Part shown: positions 1-7,678 of the stretch, piece after piece
How the letters are laid out: each line of letters opens with the position of its first letter
Position numbering within the stretch: the stretch's first letter is position 1
DNA from: an uncultured Arsenicibacter sp.
GTDB lineage: Bacteria; Bacteroidota; Bacteroidia; Cytophagales; Spirosomataceae
Direction of reading: 5' to 3'
Assembly: GCF_945952095.1 (NCBI RefSeq)
Contig: NZ_CAMFHL010000014.1
Coordinates: 1 to 54,092 of the forward strand
Length of the DNA stretch: 54,092 bases
Translations under genes and position numbers: made by a program
Notes under the pieces: model-generated
The model's database searches: none
What the model was told of the DNA's origin: nothing
Seen by the model: only the letters and a program-made list of their open reading frames with translations

Positions 1-15
1 ACGTCCGGTGGCTGC

Positions 16-87
16 AGCCTTCTATCGGATTTGAACCGACGGCCTCTGCCTTACCAAGGGAGTGCTCTACCCCTGAGCTAAGAAGGC
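16..87 (-). tRNA. tRNA-Thr (GGT)
   Basis: A full cloverleaf folds on the minus strand: acceptor stem GCCTTCT/AGAAGGC, D arm with GCTC/GAGC, anticodon loop TTGGTAA with anticodon GGT, T loop TTCGAAT. CCA is not encoded. It is the last member of a Tyr-Gly-Thr tRNA run. In many bacteria this run is followed by tuf, which would lie just outside the window (inference). Oddity: the middle pair of the anticodon stem (CTCCC/GGCAG) is a C-C mismatch. Confidence 0.93.
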
Positions 88-98
88 GAACATAAAAA

Positions 99-149
99 TG
101 TACAATGTATAATGATTAATGAGTAGCATTTTTCATTTTACACTGTACA
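99..149 (-). repeat. Inverted repeat in the tRNA-Gly/tRNA-Thr spacer
   Basis: The arms at 99-109 and 139-149 (TGTACAATGTA and TACACTGTACA) pair over 11 positions with one A-C mismatch, around an AT-rich loop. It lies in the 76-base spacer between two co-transcribed tRNAs, so it could form a hairpin in the precursor that guides cleavage. That role is inference; it may also be a degenerate copy of an AT-rich dispersed element. Confidence 0.4.
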
Positions 150-163
150 ACTTTTTGTCGTAG

Positions 164-236
164 AGCGGGAGACGAGGTTCGAACTCGCGACCTATAGCTT
201 GGAAGGCTATCGCTCTACCAACTGAGCTACTCCCGC
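164..236 (-). tRNA. tRNA-Gly (TCC)
   Basis: A cloverleaf on the minus strand has acceptor stem GCGGGAG/CTCCCGC, D arm AGCTCAGTTGGTAGAGC, anticodon stem ATAGC/GCTAT around loop CTTCCAA (anticodon TCC, reading GGA and GGG), and T loop TTCGAAC. CCA is not encoded. It lies between tRNA-Tyr and tRNA-Thr and is probably on the same precursor. Confidence 0.96.
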
Positions 237-300
237 ATTTATGTCTGCTTCCGGTTTTCCGACAGTTTAGTACTATCACCGCCGGACAGTAAAAGCGTTG

Positions 301-383
301 TGGGGAGTGGAGGATTCGAACCTCCGAAGGCGTACGCCAGCAGATTTACAGTCTGATCCATTTGGCCACTCTGGAAACTCCCC
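301..383 (-). tRNA. tRNA-Tyr (GTA)
   Basis: A class II tRNA with a long variable arm, 83 nt. Acceptor stem GGGGAGT/ACTCCCC, anticodon loop CTGTAAA with anticodon GTA, T loop TTCGAAT with stem GGAGG/CCTCC. It is the first gene of the Tyr-Gly-Thr run and lies about 45 bases downstream of a good promoter. Confidence 0.96.
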
Positions 384-429
384 TGCTCTTTTTATTCGTA
401 TTTCCAACCCGCGTTCCGGTTTGGAGTTG

Positions 430-460
430 CAAAATTACACGGTTTTAGCCTTTTGTCAAT
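430..460 (-). promoter_or_regulatory. Promoter of the tRNA-Tyr-Gly-Thr operon
   Basis: Reading the minus strand, ATTG (457-460) is followed after 19 bases by TAATTTTG (430-437). This fits the Bacteroidota vegetative promoter, with a TTG-type -33 element and TAnnTTTG -7 element. Transcription would start near 426, giving a short 5' leader before tRNA-Tyr at 383. Confidence 0.75.
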
Positions 461-465
461 ATCCA

Positions 466-506
466 GCTCAAAAAAAATGTTTTCATTTCCAACATTTTTT
501 TTGAGC
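466..506. terminator. Perfect 16-bp AT-rich hairpin, probable terminator
   Basis: Arms 466-481 and 491-506 are perfect reverse complements (GCTC, eight A, TGTT) with a 9-base loop. It lies 34 bases beyond the stop codon of the minus-strand gene at 541-1578 and directly upstream of the tRNA promoter. Because the A and T runs are inside the stem it reads the same on both strands, and it is not a classical GC-stem terminator. The position suggests it ends the sigma-factor operon. Confidence 0.55.
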
Positions 507-540
507 GTGCCCTTTGCTTCTCACACAAATTTACTGTCTA

Positions 541-1578
541 TCAAAGACTTATACCAAAACTAAGTCCCCGTACATCAGGTCCTTTTCCAGACTGAAATAC
601 AGGATTTAACTCATACTTAACAAAAAGGTTCGTTCTAACGATCCCTAACTGAGCCATCAGCCCGTAACGCAGATCATTGGTGTAATAGCGGTCATGATCC
701 CGTTTTTTTGATCCGTCTTCGAACTTAATTTTTGAATAGCTGTCTACCCGATAACCGGCATAGGCACCCAGTCCGATGTGCAGTATTTTTTTCCCGGATT
801 CATTGTAAAAACTCACTCTGGGTACAATTGGTAATTGAACATTACAAACCGTAAGCTTCGTACGCTTTACTGCCTCCTGAATATCCACAAACTGAAGTTG
901 TGCCGGCCCTTTCTGAACGGTTACATCATTCTCAAATGAGTAGTTATTCCAGGCTACCTCAATACCGTACTGCAGACTTAAACGGGCTTTCTTTCCTTTA
1001 ATGAGCGTTGGCCGCTGTCCTATTCCGAGTGCAAAATACCGCGAACCCAGTGGCTTCAGATCATAGCGGCTTGATGGATAGGCTGCCATTTCCGTTTCTG
1101 TCAATAGTGTATTTAACCCGATCTGGAAGCTCGTAAATGAGTTCAGGCTTGTTGCTTTTTTGCGGGCTTTTTCAGCTTTACTATCGTTAACTTCCCGGCT
1201 TTTCTGAGACGTCTGTGAGCTACTCTTTATAGTATCTCTGTCCGCTTTTATCGTTACACTGATCCTGCCTTTATCTTTGGTTACCACAATCACCGTATCG
1301 CGCAGATACCGTTGGCCATTGGCTCCTTCAATCGTGATCCTGGCCTCCTGTCCGTCCGGAATCGAATCCAGCTTTGCTCCCATATCACGGATTACCTTGT
1401 TCAGATCATAGTTAGCCAGTGCTTTTATACCTGCCTTATCCGGTGCATGGATGACAATCCTGGTTTTATTTGCGAACTGAATTACCAGTGAATCCGCCAC
1501 ACTGCCCGATTTCGCTAGTACGCCGGCTCCGTGCAGGATACAAATCAGGCCGACAACCAGTGAGCTATATACTTTCAT
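541..1578 (-). CDS. Probable secreted or outer-membrane beta-strand protein
   Basis: 345 residues. The first 22 residues look like a Sec signal peptide ending in GVLA-KS. Residues about 25-125 form a mixed region with several VTIK/VIVV strand-like stretches, then a charged linker rich in Ser, Lys and Ala (about 125-145). The C-terminal 200 residues have alternating amphipathic strands with aromatic ends (for example LSLQYGIEVAWNNYSF, LRYGLMAQLGIV), as in Bacteroidota outer-membrane barrel proteins. I do not recognise a named family. The start overlaps the stop of the upstream membrane-protein gene by 4 bases, so it is translationally coupled to it and to the ECF sigma factor. It may be the envelope component sensed or controlled by that sigma factor (inference). 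Confidence 0.8.
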   Translation of the reverse strand: MKVYSSLVVGLICILHGAGVLAKSGSVADSLVIQFANKTRIVIHAPDKAGIKALANYDLNKVIRDMGAKLDSIPDGQEARITIEGANGQRYLRDTVIVVTKDKGRISVTIKADRDTIKSSSQTSQKSREVNDSKAEKARKKATSLNSFTSFQIGLNTLLTETEMAAYPSSRYDLKPLGSRYFALGIGQRPTLIKGKKARLSLQYGIEVAWNNYSFENDVTVQKGPAQLQFVDIQEAVKRTKLTVCNVQLPIVPRVSFYNESGKKILHIGLGAYAGYRVDSYSKIKFEDGSKKRDHDRYYTNDLRYGLMAQLGIVRTNLFVKYELNPVFQSGKGPDVRGLSFGISL

Positions 1579-2495
1579 TGTTTACTTGCTTTTTTTGTCT
1601 CCAGACTCTGTCTGACGTTACCATATAATCTTGAAATAAGACCTGCGTCCTCTTCATCTCCTGCTTCACCCTTATATGCCAGTGCTTCACCCTTATATGC
1701 CAGTGCTTCTCCGCTTTTTATCCTTTTCAGCTTCTTAAACAGTTTACTCGCTTTTGACAAACCTTCGTCCTCTGCGTTTTCCTGCTGACTAAGCGCTTCA
1801 CGTTGAATTATTCCGCCTGCCTCACCGGCTTTGGGTATCGTCTGCACAGGCGTATTGATTACGACAACCAGTTTCCGCTCCACAGACTCTTCAGTAATCC
1901 CCGGTTTCAGTGATTCTACGGTCATTGGCTTTACTGCCTCCGGTACGGCTGCCGGCAGTTTCTCCACAGGTATCGAAACCTTTGCCACCGCTTTGTTCTC
2001 TTCCGGCACCGGCCCTTTAACCGGCTGCGGGATAGCAGTAACCTCAGGTTGAGGCATAATAACTCCCTGTTGGGATCCTTCAGTGCTGGTTCCTGCTTTA
2101 TCGGCTACCTTTTTAGCTTGTCTTCCGGACTCATTTTCAGCAAGTGTTGTCCCGGTATTCACTGCTAAAGGCATTTTGTCAGGCGCCGGCAAGCTTGTTG
2201 CCGTACGTGGCTTACCGGTTATACCGGTTTCATTCGCCTTTTCAGTAATTACTGCCACTGCCGGTTTGCCGGTTTCATTCGTCGGATACAGCTTCCAGCC
2301 AATTCCGCCTGCCAGCACAACACAGGCTGCTGCAGCGGCATACCGATACCATACGGGCACAATCCTCGCCGTCCTGTCATTTCCCAGACGATGCTGCAGT
2401 TCGTCCCATGACTTTGCCCCCGGTGTAATCGACATATCGCCTAGCTTACGGGCAAACAGGTCATCAATTGGCTGTTTTTCTGTATGCTTCTTCAT
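1575..2495 (-). CDS. Single-pass membrane protein, candidate anti-sigma factor
   Basis: 306 residues. A cytoplasmic N-terminal part of about 48 residues (with WDELQHRL) is followed by one hydrophobic segment at about 50-68 (YAAAAACVVLAGGIGW). A long low-complexity region follows, rich in Pro, Val, Lys, Glu and Ala. There is no FecR or zinc-binding ZAS motif to see. It overlaps the 3' end of the ECF sigma gene by 32 bases and the downstream gene by 4. Sigma factor, single-pass membrane protein and exported protein in this order is the usual plan for a sigma/anti-sigma/target unit, so an anti-sigma role is plausible but rests on context only. The C-terminus carries a tandem 7-residue repeat (KGEALAY). 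Confidence 0.8.
   Translation of the reverse strand: MKKHTEKQPIDDLFARKLGDMSITPGAKSWDELQHRLGNDRTARIVPVWYRYAAAAACVVLAGGIGWKLYPTNETGKPAVAVITEKANETGITGKPRTATSLPAPDKMPLAVNTGTTLAENESGRQAKKVADKAGTSTEGSQQGVIMPQPEVTAIPQPVKGPVPEENKAVAKVSIPVEKLPAAVPEAVKPMTVESLKPGITEESVERKLVVVINTPVQTIPKAGEAGGIIQREALSQQENAEDEGLSKASKLFKKLKRIKSGEALAYKGEALAYKGEAGDEEDAGLISRLYGNVRQSLETKKASKQ
1663..1704. repeat. Two perfect 21-bp tandem repeats inside a CDS
   Basis: The 21-base unit at 1663-1683 is repeated without change at 1684-1704. It encodes KGEALAY twice, followed by a partial third KGEA. The repeat is in frame, so unit gain or loss would change the length of the tail of the membrane protein without breaking it. Confidence 0.9.
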
Positions 2496-3051
2496 AGTGA
2501 TATTCCTGAATTTTCTTTAAACCTGCCTGTAATAATGAGCGTGCGCGGCTTAACTGTGATTTTGAGGTGCCTTCGCTGATTTTAAGCATCTCAGCGATTT
2601 CTGCATGTGAATAACCTTCAATGGCATACAGGTTAAATACTGTCCGGTAGCCATCCGGCAATTGATTTACTAACCGCATTAGTTCCTCCGATTCCAGCGA
2701 TGTTTCAGCCCAGTCATAATCCGGTTCGGCGCCCATTTCATCAATCGGGATCTCCTGACGCCATGCCTTCTTTTTCCGTAAAAACATCAATGATTCGGTC
2801 ACCATTACCCGTTTCATCCACCCTTCAAAACTTCCTTCTTCTCTGAACTGATCAATTTTTTCATAGATTTTCATGAATCCATCGATCATCACCTCTTCCG
2901 CATCAGCCCTGTTTGCAACATAACGAACGCATATTGCCAACATTCTACCCGAATATCGCTCATAAACAACCTTCTGGGCACGGGCTTCCCCACGCTTCAA
3001 AGCTGTTACGAGTTTAGCTTCTGTCGGATAAAAAGGTATAATTCTTAACAT
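2464..3051 (-). CDS. ECF-type RNA polymerase sigma factor
   Basis: 195 residues, the usual ECF length. Region 2 spans about residues 25-95 (YERYSGRMLAICVRYVAN, then AEEVMIDGFMKIYEKI) and region 4 about 125-180 (LPDGYRTVFNLYAIEGYSHAEIAEML, then GTSKSQLSRARSLL, the helix-turn-helix that contacts the -35 type element). The start is the ATG at 3051. The gene heads a three-gene overlapping unit with a membrane protein and an exported protein. No TAnnTTTG box is seen upstream, so it may be driven by itself or another alternative sigma factor (inference). Confidence 0.95.
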   Translation of the reverse strand: MLRIIPFYPTEAKLVTALKRGEARAQKVVYERYSGRMLAICVRYVANRADAEEVMIDGFMKIYEKIDQFREEGSFEGWMKRVMVTESLMFLRKKKAWRQEIPIDEMGAEPDYDWAETSLESEELMRLVNQLPDGYRTVFNLYAIEGYSHAEIAEMLKISEGTSKSQLSRARSLLQAGLKKIQEYHYEEAYRKTAN

Positions 3052-3124
3052 AACGCTGCTTTACCGTCCGTTTGTTATCAAGATGCTCAATCTTCCCCGT
3101 AAGGTTGCATGGGCATCCGTTTTT

Positions 3125-3161
3125 TTATAAAAAAAGCCGGAGTCGTTAGTAACTCCGGCTT
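3125..3161 (-). terminator. Terminator of the respiratory operon
   Basis: The arms at 3134-3143 and 3152-3161 (AAGCCGGAGT/ACTCCGGCTT) give a 10-bp stem with an 8-base loop. On the minus strand it is followed by a run of T. It lies 9 bases past the stop codon of the DUF983 gene, the last gene of the ACIII-oxidase operon. Confidence 0.9.
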
Positions 3162-3169
3162 CTCACTAT

Positions 3170-3547
3170 TTATAAGTCTGGTCTGTATCGGATACCTGCC
3201 ACAAAATGCAACCACACGATCCTTGATATTCTGAAATTAACCGGCGCGATCAGCAGCATGATGGGCACAATCACACCAACATAAACCCATCCGTCCGGAT
3301 CACCGGCAAAATAAAACAGCGTGAATGCAGTTAATAGGGCAATCGCTCCGGATATCGCATAGCTTACATACATAGCTCCATAGAAGTACCCAGGTTCTAT
3401 TTCGTACCGTAGTCCGCAATGCGGACAATGTGTATGCATGTCATCAAAGCGTTTCAGATTATAGAATGGGGCAGCAAAGATCTTACCCTTTCTACAGGCG
3501 GGACATAGCCCCTCTGACACGGCTTGTAATTTCGAGACGTTTTGCAT
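3170..3547 (-). CDS. DUF983 family membrane protein
   Basis: 125 residues from the ATG at 3547; a longer reading would need a TTG start. The N-terminus has CPACRKGKIF, and after about 30 residues CPHCGLRYE, the paired CxxC motifs of DUF983. These are followed by EPGYFYGAMYVSY and two hydrophobic segments. The pattern and length fit DUF983. The biochemical role is not established; the gene is repeatedly found with cytochrome oxidase genes, and the cysteines suggest metal handling or an assembly role (inference). The 5' end overlaps the upstream gene by 56 bases, and this is the last gene of the operon. Confidence 0.85.
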   Translation of the reverse strand: MQNVSKLQAVSEGLCPACRKGKIFAAPFYNLKRFDDMHTHCPHCGLRYEIEPGYFYGAMYVSYAISGAIALLTAFTLFYFAGDPDGWVYVGVIVPIMLLIAPVNFRISRIVWLHFVAGIRYRPDL

Positions 3548-3773
3548 ATTCTTTCCGGCTGTTCCGGTACCACACAAATGCTACTATTCCCACCATCAGG
3601 TATGGAATTGCCAGCAAATAGATAATGCCGAAGTTCAAATCAGATGCGACAACACTGCGGCCATTGCTAACCGTACTCTCTACTGTCCCACGGCACATGG
3701 CACACTGTGCTGATGCTGACAGATTAGCGGCTAATACGATAACTGCCGATAAGAAAACTGTTATTCGTTTCAT
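3492..3773 (-). CDS. Small membrane protein with CxxC, oxidase-operon associated
   Basis: 93 residues from the ATG at 3773. A signal-like segment (ITVFLSAVIVLAANLSASA) is followed at once by QCAMCRGTVES, then a second hydrophobic segment (IIYLLAIPYLMVGIVAFVWY) and a basic tail. The CxxC would face the periplasm if the first segment is a cleaved signal peptide. I know it only as a conserved hypothetical protein of Bacteroidota oxidase loci. A role in copper or thiol handling next to Sco is inference. It lies 11 bases from the DUF420 gene and overlaps the DUF983 gene. Confidence 0.8.
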   Translation of the reverse strand: MKRITVFLSAVIVLAANLSASAQCAMCRGTVESTVSNGRSVVASDLNFGIIYLLAIPYLMVGIVAFVWYRNSRKEYAKRLEITSRVRGAMSRL

Positions 3774-3784
3774 GGCTATCAATA

Positions 3785-4327
3785 TTAATGCAAGTAATAT
3801 GGTTTAATCAGTAAATAAACAATTACCCCCGTTGTACTGACATATAGCCAGATCGGGTAAGCCCATCTTACTACTTTCCGGTGGCGTTCGTACTGACCCG
3901 ATGTAGCAAAATACACCGCCTTCAGCACAAACCATACTACTACCACTGATAATACTATATGTGATATTAACAGAAAATAGTAAACCGGACGGATGGCTCC
4001 TTCCCCGCCGAATGGCGTTGATTCATTTGACAGGTGGTACAGCACGTAACTTACCAGAAAGACCGAACCGAGTGTAAAGGCGGCTAACATGGTTTTCCGG
4101 TGGGCTTCAACTTTACGCTGCCTGATAAATATCAGCCCTAAAATCAGTAGTACAGATGTCAGTGAGTTGATCACTCCATTCACATGAGGCAACCAGGTTG
4201 TCCATGCTCCAAGGTCCACTTTTTGCCTGATTCCGAGCAATACGGCCACCGCAACCGGAATGGCAATGGCTAAGATGTTTATCAATCGGTTGGCTTTTTG
4301 TTCTTTTTCCGTTTGAATTGCTTCCAT
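3785..4327 (-). CDS. DUF420 family protein (CtaM/YozB-like oxidase assembly factor)
   Basis: 180 residues from the ATG at 4327, with five predicted membrane segments (ILAIAIPVAVAVLLGI, INSLTSVLLILGLIFI, MLAAFTLGSVFLVSYVLY, YFLLISHIVLSVVVVWFVL, IWLYVSTTGVIVYLLI). Conserved-looking histidines lie in PHVNG, AHRKT, YHLS, SHIVLS and ERHRKVVRW. In Bacillus and Staphylococcus the DUF420 protein CtaM is needed for making active heme A oxidases; the same role here is inference from family and position. It is 7 bases downstream of the Sco gene. Confidence 0.88.
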   Translation of the reverse strand: MEAIQTEKEQKANRLINILAIAIPVAVAVLLGIRQKVDLGAWTTWLPHVNGVINSLTSVLLILGLIFIRQRKVEAHRKTMLAAFTLGSVFLVSYVLYHLSNESTPFGGEGAIRPVYYFLLISHIVLSVVVVWFVLKAVYFATSGQYERHRKVVRWAYPIWLYVSTTGVIVYLLIKPYYLH

Positions 4328-4334
4328 AGCAGGT

Positions 4335-5045
4335 TTATTGTTTGCTGTAGATATCCAGCAGGACACGTGTTTCCAGAATCAGCCGATCAACATCTTCTTT
4401 ATCTGTACCATCGTAAAATCCTCTGATATATCCTTGTTTATCCACTAACACAACTTTTTCGGTGTGAATAAAAGTTTCGTCCGGCTTTCCGTAATCAAGT
4501 CCTTTGTCAACAACCGGCAGAAAATATCCATGCTGCGCCAACGTATATATCTGCGCTTTATCACCGGTCAGGAAATACCATTTTCCGGTAATGGCATCAT
4601 ATTTTTTTGCGTAGGCCTGCATAATTGCCGGTGTATCATGCAACGGATCTACCGAAAATGACAATAGCCTGATACTACTCTGGTCCCGGAATACTTCCTG
4701 TACACGGCTGAGCTGTGTTGAAATTTTCGGACAAATTGTACCGCACCGCGTAAAGAAAAATGCCGCGATGTGGATTTTATCTTTCACCAGATCGCTGGTT
4801 ACCGGCTGTCCGCTTTGATCAATCAGGTTAAACGTACTGACTTTCCGGAAAAGGGTATCTTCTACTTCCTGGCCAAAATCATTGATTTGCCGGCCGCGCA
4901 TCGGTTCGCCGGTTGTTGAATCAATAACCGGTATGTATTTTCTGAGTTTATAGTGATTTTCACTTAAACCTTTCAGGGCGATATAAAACAAAGCCGGGAC
5001 CGCCAGCACAACTAGCAGGATCCCGGCTTTAAACTGTTTAGACAT
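4335..5045 (-). CDS. SCO1/SenC family copper chaperone
   Basis: 236 residues. An N-terminal membrane anchor (residues about 7-25, GILLVVLAVPALFYIAL) is followed by a thioredoxin-like domain. The copper-binding CxxxC is at Cys101 and Cys105 (FTRCGTICP), and the distal His is in FIHTEK near residue 192. The family delivers copper to the CuA site of oxidase subunit II and acts on the periplasmic side. It is 3 bases downstream of the subunit IV gene in the same operon, as expected for an assembly factor. Confidence 0.95.
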   Translation of the reverse strand: MSKQFKAGILLVVLAVPALFYIALKGLSENHYKLRKYIPVIDSTTGEPMRGRQINDFGQEVEDTLFRKVSTFNLIDQSGQPVTSDLVKDKIHIAAFFFTRCGTICPKISTQLSRVQEVFRDQSSIRLLSFSVDPLHDTPAIMQAYAKKYDAITGKWYFLTGDKAQIYTLAQHGYFLPVVDKGLDYGKPDETFIHTEKVVLVDKQGYIRGFYDGTDKEDVDRLILETRVLLDIYSKQ

Positions 5046-5048
5046 AGT

Positions 5049-5375
5049 TTAACGGACCATGAAGATAGATTCTCCTTCGATCAGCAATGCAACCAATAAC
5101 CAGACAACGAACATGCATGGAAGCAGAACAGCCCAGATCAGGCTTTTTACCTCGTGCTTCAGGTGCATAAACTCGCCTACGATGTAAAACGCCTTAACAA
5201 TGGTTAACCCAATAAAAATAGACGTTTTGAATGGTCCTGTATGAATCGTAAAAGCAATCAGGAACTCCAGTGCCGTAATTGCACCAAGAATATAAAATGT
5301 TTTCCAGATCGCTTTAGTCTGTGGAGGTGCAATTTCCACCTCTTCGTGATCATGTGTGTAGTTATGACCTGCCAT
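5049..5375 (-). CDS. ctaF: Cytochrome c oxidase subunit IV
   Basis: 108 residues with three membrane segments (FYILGAITALEFLIAFTIH, FIGLTIVKAFYIVGEFMHL, LIWAVLLPCMFVVWLLVALLI). FMHLKHE is the familiar motif of the small CyoD/CoxD subunit that supports the oxidase core. The His-rich N-terminus (GHNYTHDHEE) resembles those of Bacteroidota homologues. It lies between subunit III and Sco with short gaps. Confidence 0.9.
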   Translation of the reverse strand: MAGHNYTHDHEEVEIAPPQTKAIWKTFYILGAITALEFLIAFTIHTGPFKTSIFIGLTIVKAFYIVGEFMHLKHEVKSLIWAVLLPCMFVVWLLVALLIEGESIFMVR

Positions 5376-5393
5376 GTTTCAGAATATCGTCAA

Positions 5394-6167
5394 TTAAACA
5401 AGATAGAAGAAGGTAAATACGAATACCCAGACAAGGTCTACAAAGTGCCAGTATAGACCAACTTTTTCAACCATTTCATAGTGTCCGCGACGGGCATACA
5501 GGCCTGTTGCAGTACGGTAGAAAATCAGGATATTCAATACAACTCCACTGAATACGTGTGTACCGTGGAACCCTGTAATAAAGAAAAACAAATCAGCAAA
5601 TGCAGCCGGACCGTATTCATTTTCGGTCAGATTTGCCCCGAAAATTGTACGTACGTCACCAGTCAGTACGTCCGTTATCAGACGGCCTTTTTCGGTTCCG
5701 TGAATAAAGTGGCTCCACTCCCATGCCTGACAGCCCAGGAATGCGAAACCGCCGATAATCGTCCAGAGCATGTATTTCTCAACAGAGGCGCGGTCCATAC
5801 GGTGACCGGCTTCTACTGCCAATACCATGGTTACGCTGCTAAAGATCAGGATAAAGGTCATGATACCCACAAAAACCAGCGGGAGATCAACACCATGCAG
5901 GAACGGTACTGAGTTATAGACCTTCTCCGGAATCGGCCAATAAAGGTCTGAGAACTGAAATGCTCCATGTACTGCCGGATCATAGGCCGGGAAGCTGAAG
6001 CGAATTAAGCCATACGTTACAAGTAAGGCTGAAAAGGTAAAGGTATCTGATAACAGGAAAAACCACATCATCAGTTTACCGTAGCTTACCCTCATAGGCT
6101 CAACCCCACCCATCCAGGATTTCTTGTCGAACACTTCGGTTGAATCCGTCGTTACAGTAGCCGCCAT
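5394..6167 (-). CDS. ctaE: Cytochrome c oxidase subunit III
   Basis: 257 residues, heme-copper oxidase subunit III family. Visible family features are KLMMWFFLLSDTFTFSALL, the AWEWSHFI region, GFHGTHVFSGVVLN, and the terminal YWHFVDLVWVFVFTFFYLV. Subunit III has no redox centre; it stabilises subunit I and its proton uptake. It follows a second, shorter subunit III gene by 15 bases, which is common in Bacteroidota oxidase operons. Confidence 0.95.
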   Translation of the reverse strand: MAATVTTDSTEVFDKKSWMGGVEPMRVSYGKLMMWFFLLSDTFTFSALLVTYGLIRFSFPAYDPAVHGAFQFSDLYWPIPEKVYNSVPFLHGVDLPLVFVGIMTFILIFSSVTMVLAVEAGHRMDRASVEKYMLWTIIGGFAFLGCQAWEWSHFIHGTEKGRLITDVLTGDVRTIFGANLTENEYGPAAFADLFFFITGFHGTHVFSGVVLNILIFYRTATGLYARRGHYEMVEKVGLYWHFVDLVWVFVFTFFYLV

Positions 6168-6182
6168 GCGTCAGAAATTAAA

Positions 6183-6776
6183 TCAATGAAAATAGATCAA
6201 AAACAGGAATAAATAAATCCAAAGAATGTCAAGGAAGTGCCAATACGTTGCCGCAATCTCAATCTGATCTAAGCTTTTCGCATGGACACGAAGCTGAAAT
6301 GATGCTTTCAGTGCAAATAACAGAACAATTAGTCCTGAAATCAAGTGAAAGGCATGTAATCCTGTAAATACATACATAAAGGACCCGGCCGGGTTGCCAA
6401 CAAAGAAAACTTTTTGATCAACCAGTTGGACCCAACCTTGAAACTGCATGTATAAAAAGGCCATTCCGGCTACAAAAGTAATAGTTATTGCCGTCTTCAG
6501 TGTGTTGAACCGATCTTTTTTTGCAGCCCAGTATGCCCAGTGAATCGTTAAACTACTTACAATTAACACCGCTGTACTGTACCCAAAAACAGGTGGAATA
6601 TCATATTCCAGCCAGTTACCTTCGGCACGCCGCACCAGATAGGCACTTGTCATGGCGGCAAAAAGCATGATGATACTTACAATGAACAGCCACAGAATAA
6701 ACTTCCGCGGATTCATCGATAACGTTTCCTCAGGCTCCTGCTCAATGAAATTTACGCTTTCTAACTCCTCATTCAT
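6183..6776 (-). CDS. Second cytochrome c oxidase subunit III family protein
   Basis: 197 residues with five membrane segments. After a charged N-terminus come NPRKFILWLFIVSIIMLFA and SAYLVRRAEGNW. The C-terminal half has GLHAFHLISGLIVLL and TYWHFLDILWIYLFLFLIY, the subunit III signature. It is shorter than its neighbour at 5394-6167 and clearly not a duplicate of recent origin. It may be the partner that completes the oxidase together with the longer one. One base separates it from the heme O synthase gene. Confidence 0.92.
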   Translation of the reverse strand: MNEELESVNFIEQEPEETLSMNPRKFILWLFIVSIIMLFAAMTSAYLVRRAEGNWLEYDIPPVFGYSTAVLIVSSLTIHWAYWAAKKDRFNTLKTAITITFVAGMAFLYMQFQGWVQLVDQKVFFVGNPAGSFMYVFTGLHAFHLISGLIVLLFALKASFQLRVHAKSLDQIEIAATYWHFLDILWIYLFLFLIYFH

Positions 6777-6777
6777 G

Positions 6778-7677
6778 TCAAATCTTGTCTAGAACGTAAA
6801 CAATCTGTACGATTGGCAGGTACAAAAATGACCCGAACATTAATATTAACGCATTTTTGTCAGTCCCCTGCCGAACCAGCCGCAGATTAAGGTATAGGAA
6901 AGCAATACCGCAAATCGTTGTTACCCACGCAGCAATTTCGCCGGTAAACCCTAATTGTGTCGGCAGTATGCCTAACGGTAATAATACCATTGTAAACACC
7001 ATCACAATCAGTGCTGTTTCTAACGATTTCGGCTTGTTTAACGGTAATAACCGGAAACCGGCCTTTTTGTAATCTTCATCCAGTACCCAGGCGATTGCCC
7101 AGAAATGCGGAAACTGCCAGACAAACTGTACAGCAAATAAGACCAGCGCTTCCAGGTCAATAACTCCTTTTGCGGCAACGATACCAATTAAAGGAGGCAA
7201 TGCGCCGGGAATTGCTCCCACAAATACAGCAATTGGTCCAACCCGTTTCAATGGTGTATAGGCAAAACTATACAGCAGATAGGAGATAAACGAAATGGCA
7301 GCGGTCAACGGATTGTAATACAGTGCCTGTATCAGAATACCGATAAACAGCAGGATTGCTGCAAACCATAAGGCATTCTGTTTACTCAGCCTTCCTGAGG
7401 GCAGTGGCCGCTGGCCGGTACGCTTCATCATCCGGTCAAGCTCAATTTCGAGTACCTGATTGGTCGCATTGGCTGCTCCGGTAATCATCAGACCGCTCAC
7501 GCTGAAGAGCAGAATCATTCCTGTCTGGTAATCCTGTTCTACGCCCAGCATATAACCCAGCGCTCCGGATAAACCTACAATTACCGCCAGTCTGAGTTTC
7601 AACAGTTCAATATAAGCCTTGAACTTTGCTCTCCACTTCTGCCGCGATGACTCTACCTGCTCCTCAACCGTAATCAT
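6778..7677 (-). CDS. ctaB: Protoheme IX farnesyltransferase (heme O synthase)
   Basis: 299 residues from the ATG at 7677; a longer frame would start with TTG inside the upstream gene. UbiA prenyltransferase family, with the first Asp-rich motif in NATNQVLEIELDRMMKRT and TGQRPLPSG. The second is WVLDEDYKKAGFRLLP, which binds farnesyl diphosphate through magnesium. Eight or nine membrane helices can be drawn. It makes heme O, which the neighbouring CtaA converts to heme A for the oxidase encoded in the same operon. Gap to ctaA is 1 base. Confidence 0.96.
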   Translation of the reverse strand: MITVEEQVESSRQKWRAKFKAYIELLKLRLAVIVGLSGALGYMLGVEQDYQTGMILLFSVSGLMITGAANATNQVLEIELDRMMKRTGQRPLPSGRLSKQNALWFAAILLFIGILIQALYYNPLTAAISFISYLLYSFAYTPLKRVGPIAVFVGAIPGALPPLIGIVAAKGVIDLEALVLFAVQFVWQFPHFWAIAWVLDEDYKKAGFRLLPLNKPKSLETALIVMVFTMVLLPLGILPTQLGFTGEIAAWVTTICGIAFLYLNLRLVRQGTDKNALILMFGSFLYLPIVQIVYVLDKI

Positions 7678-7678
7678 A

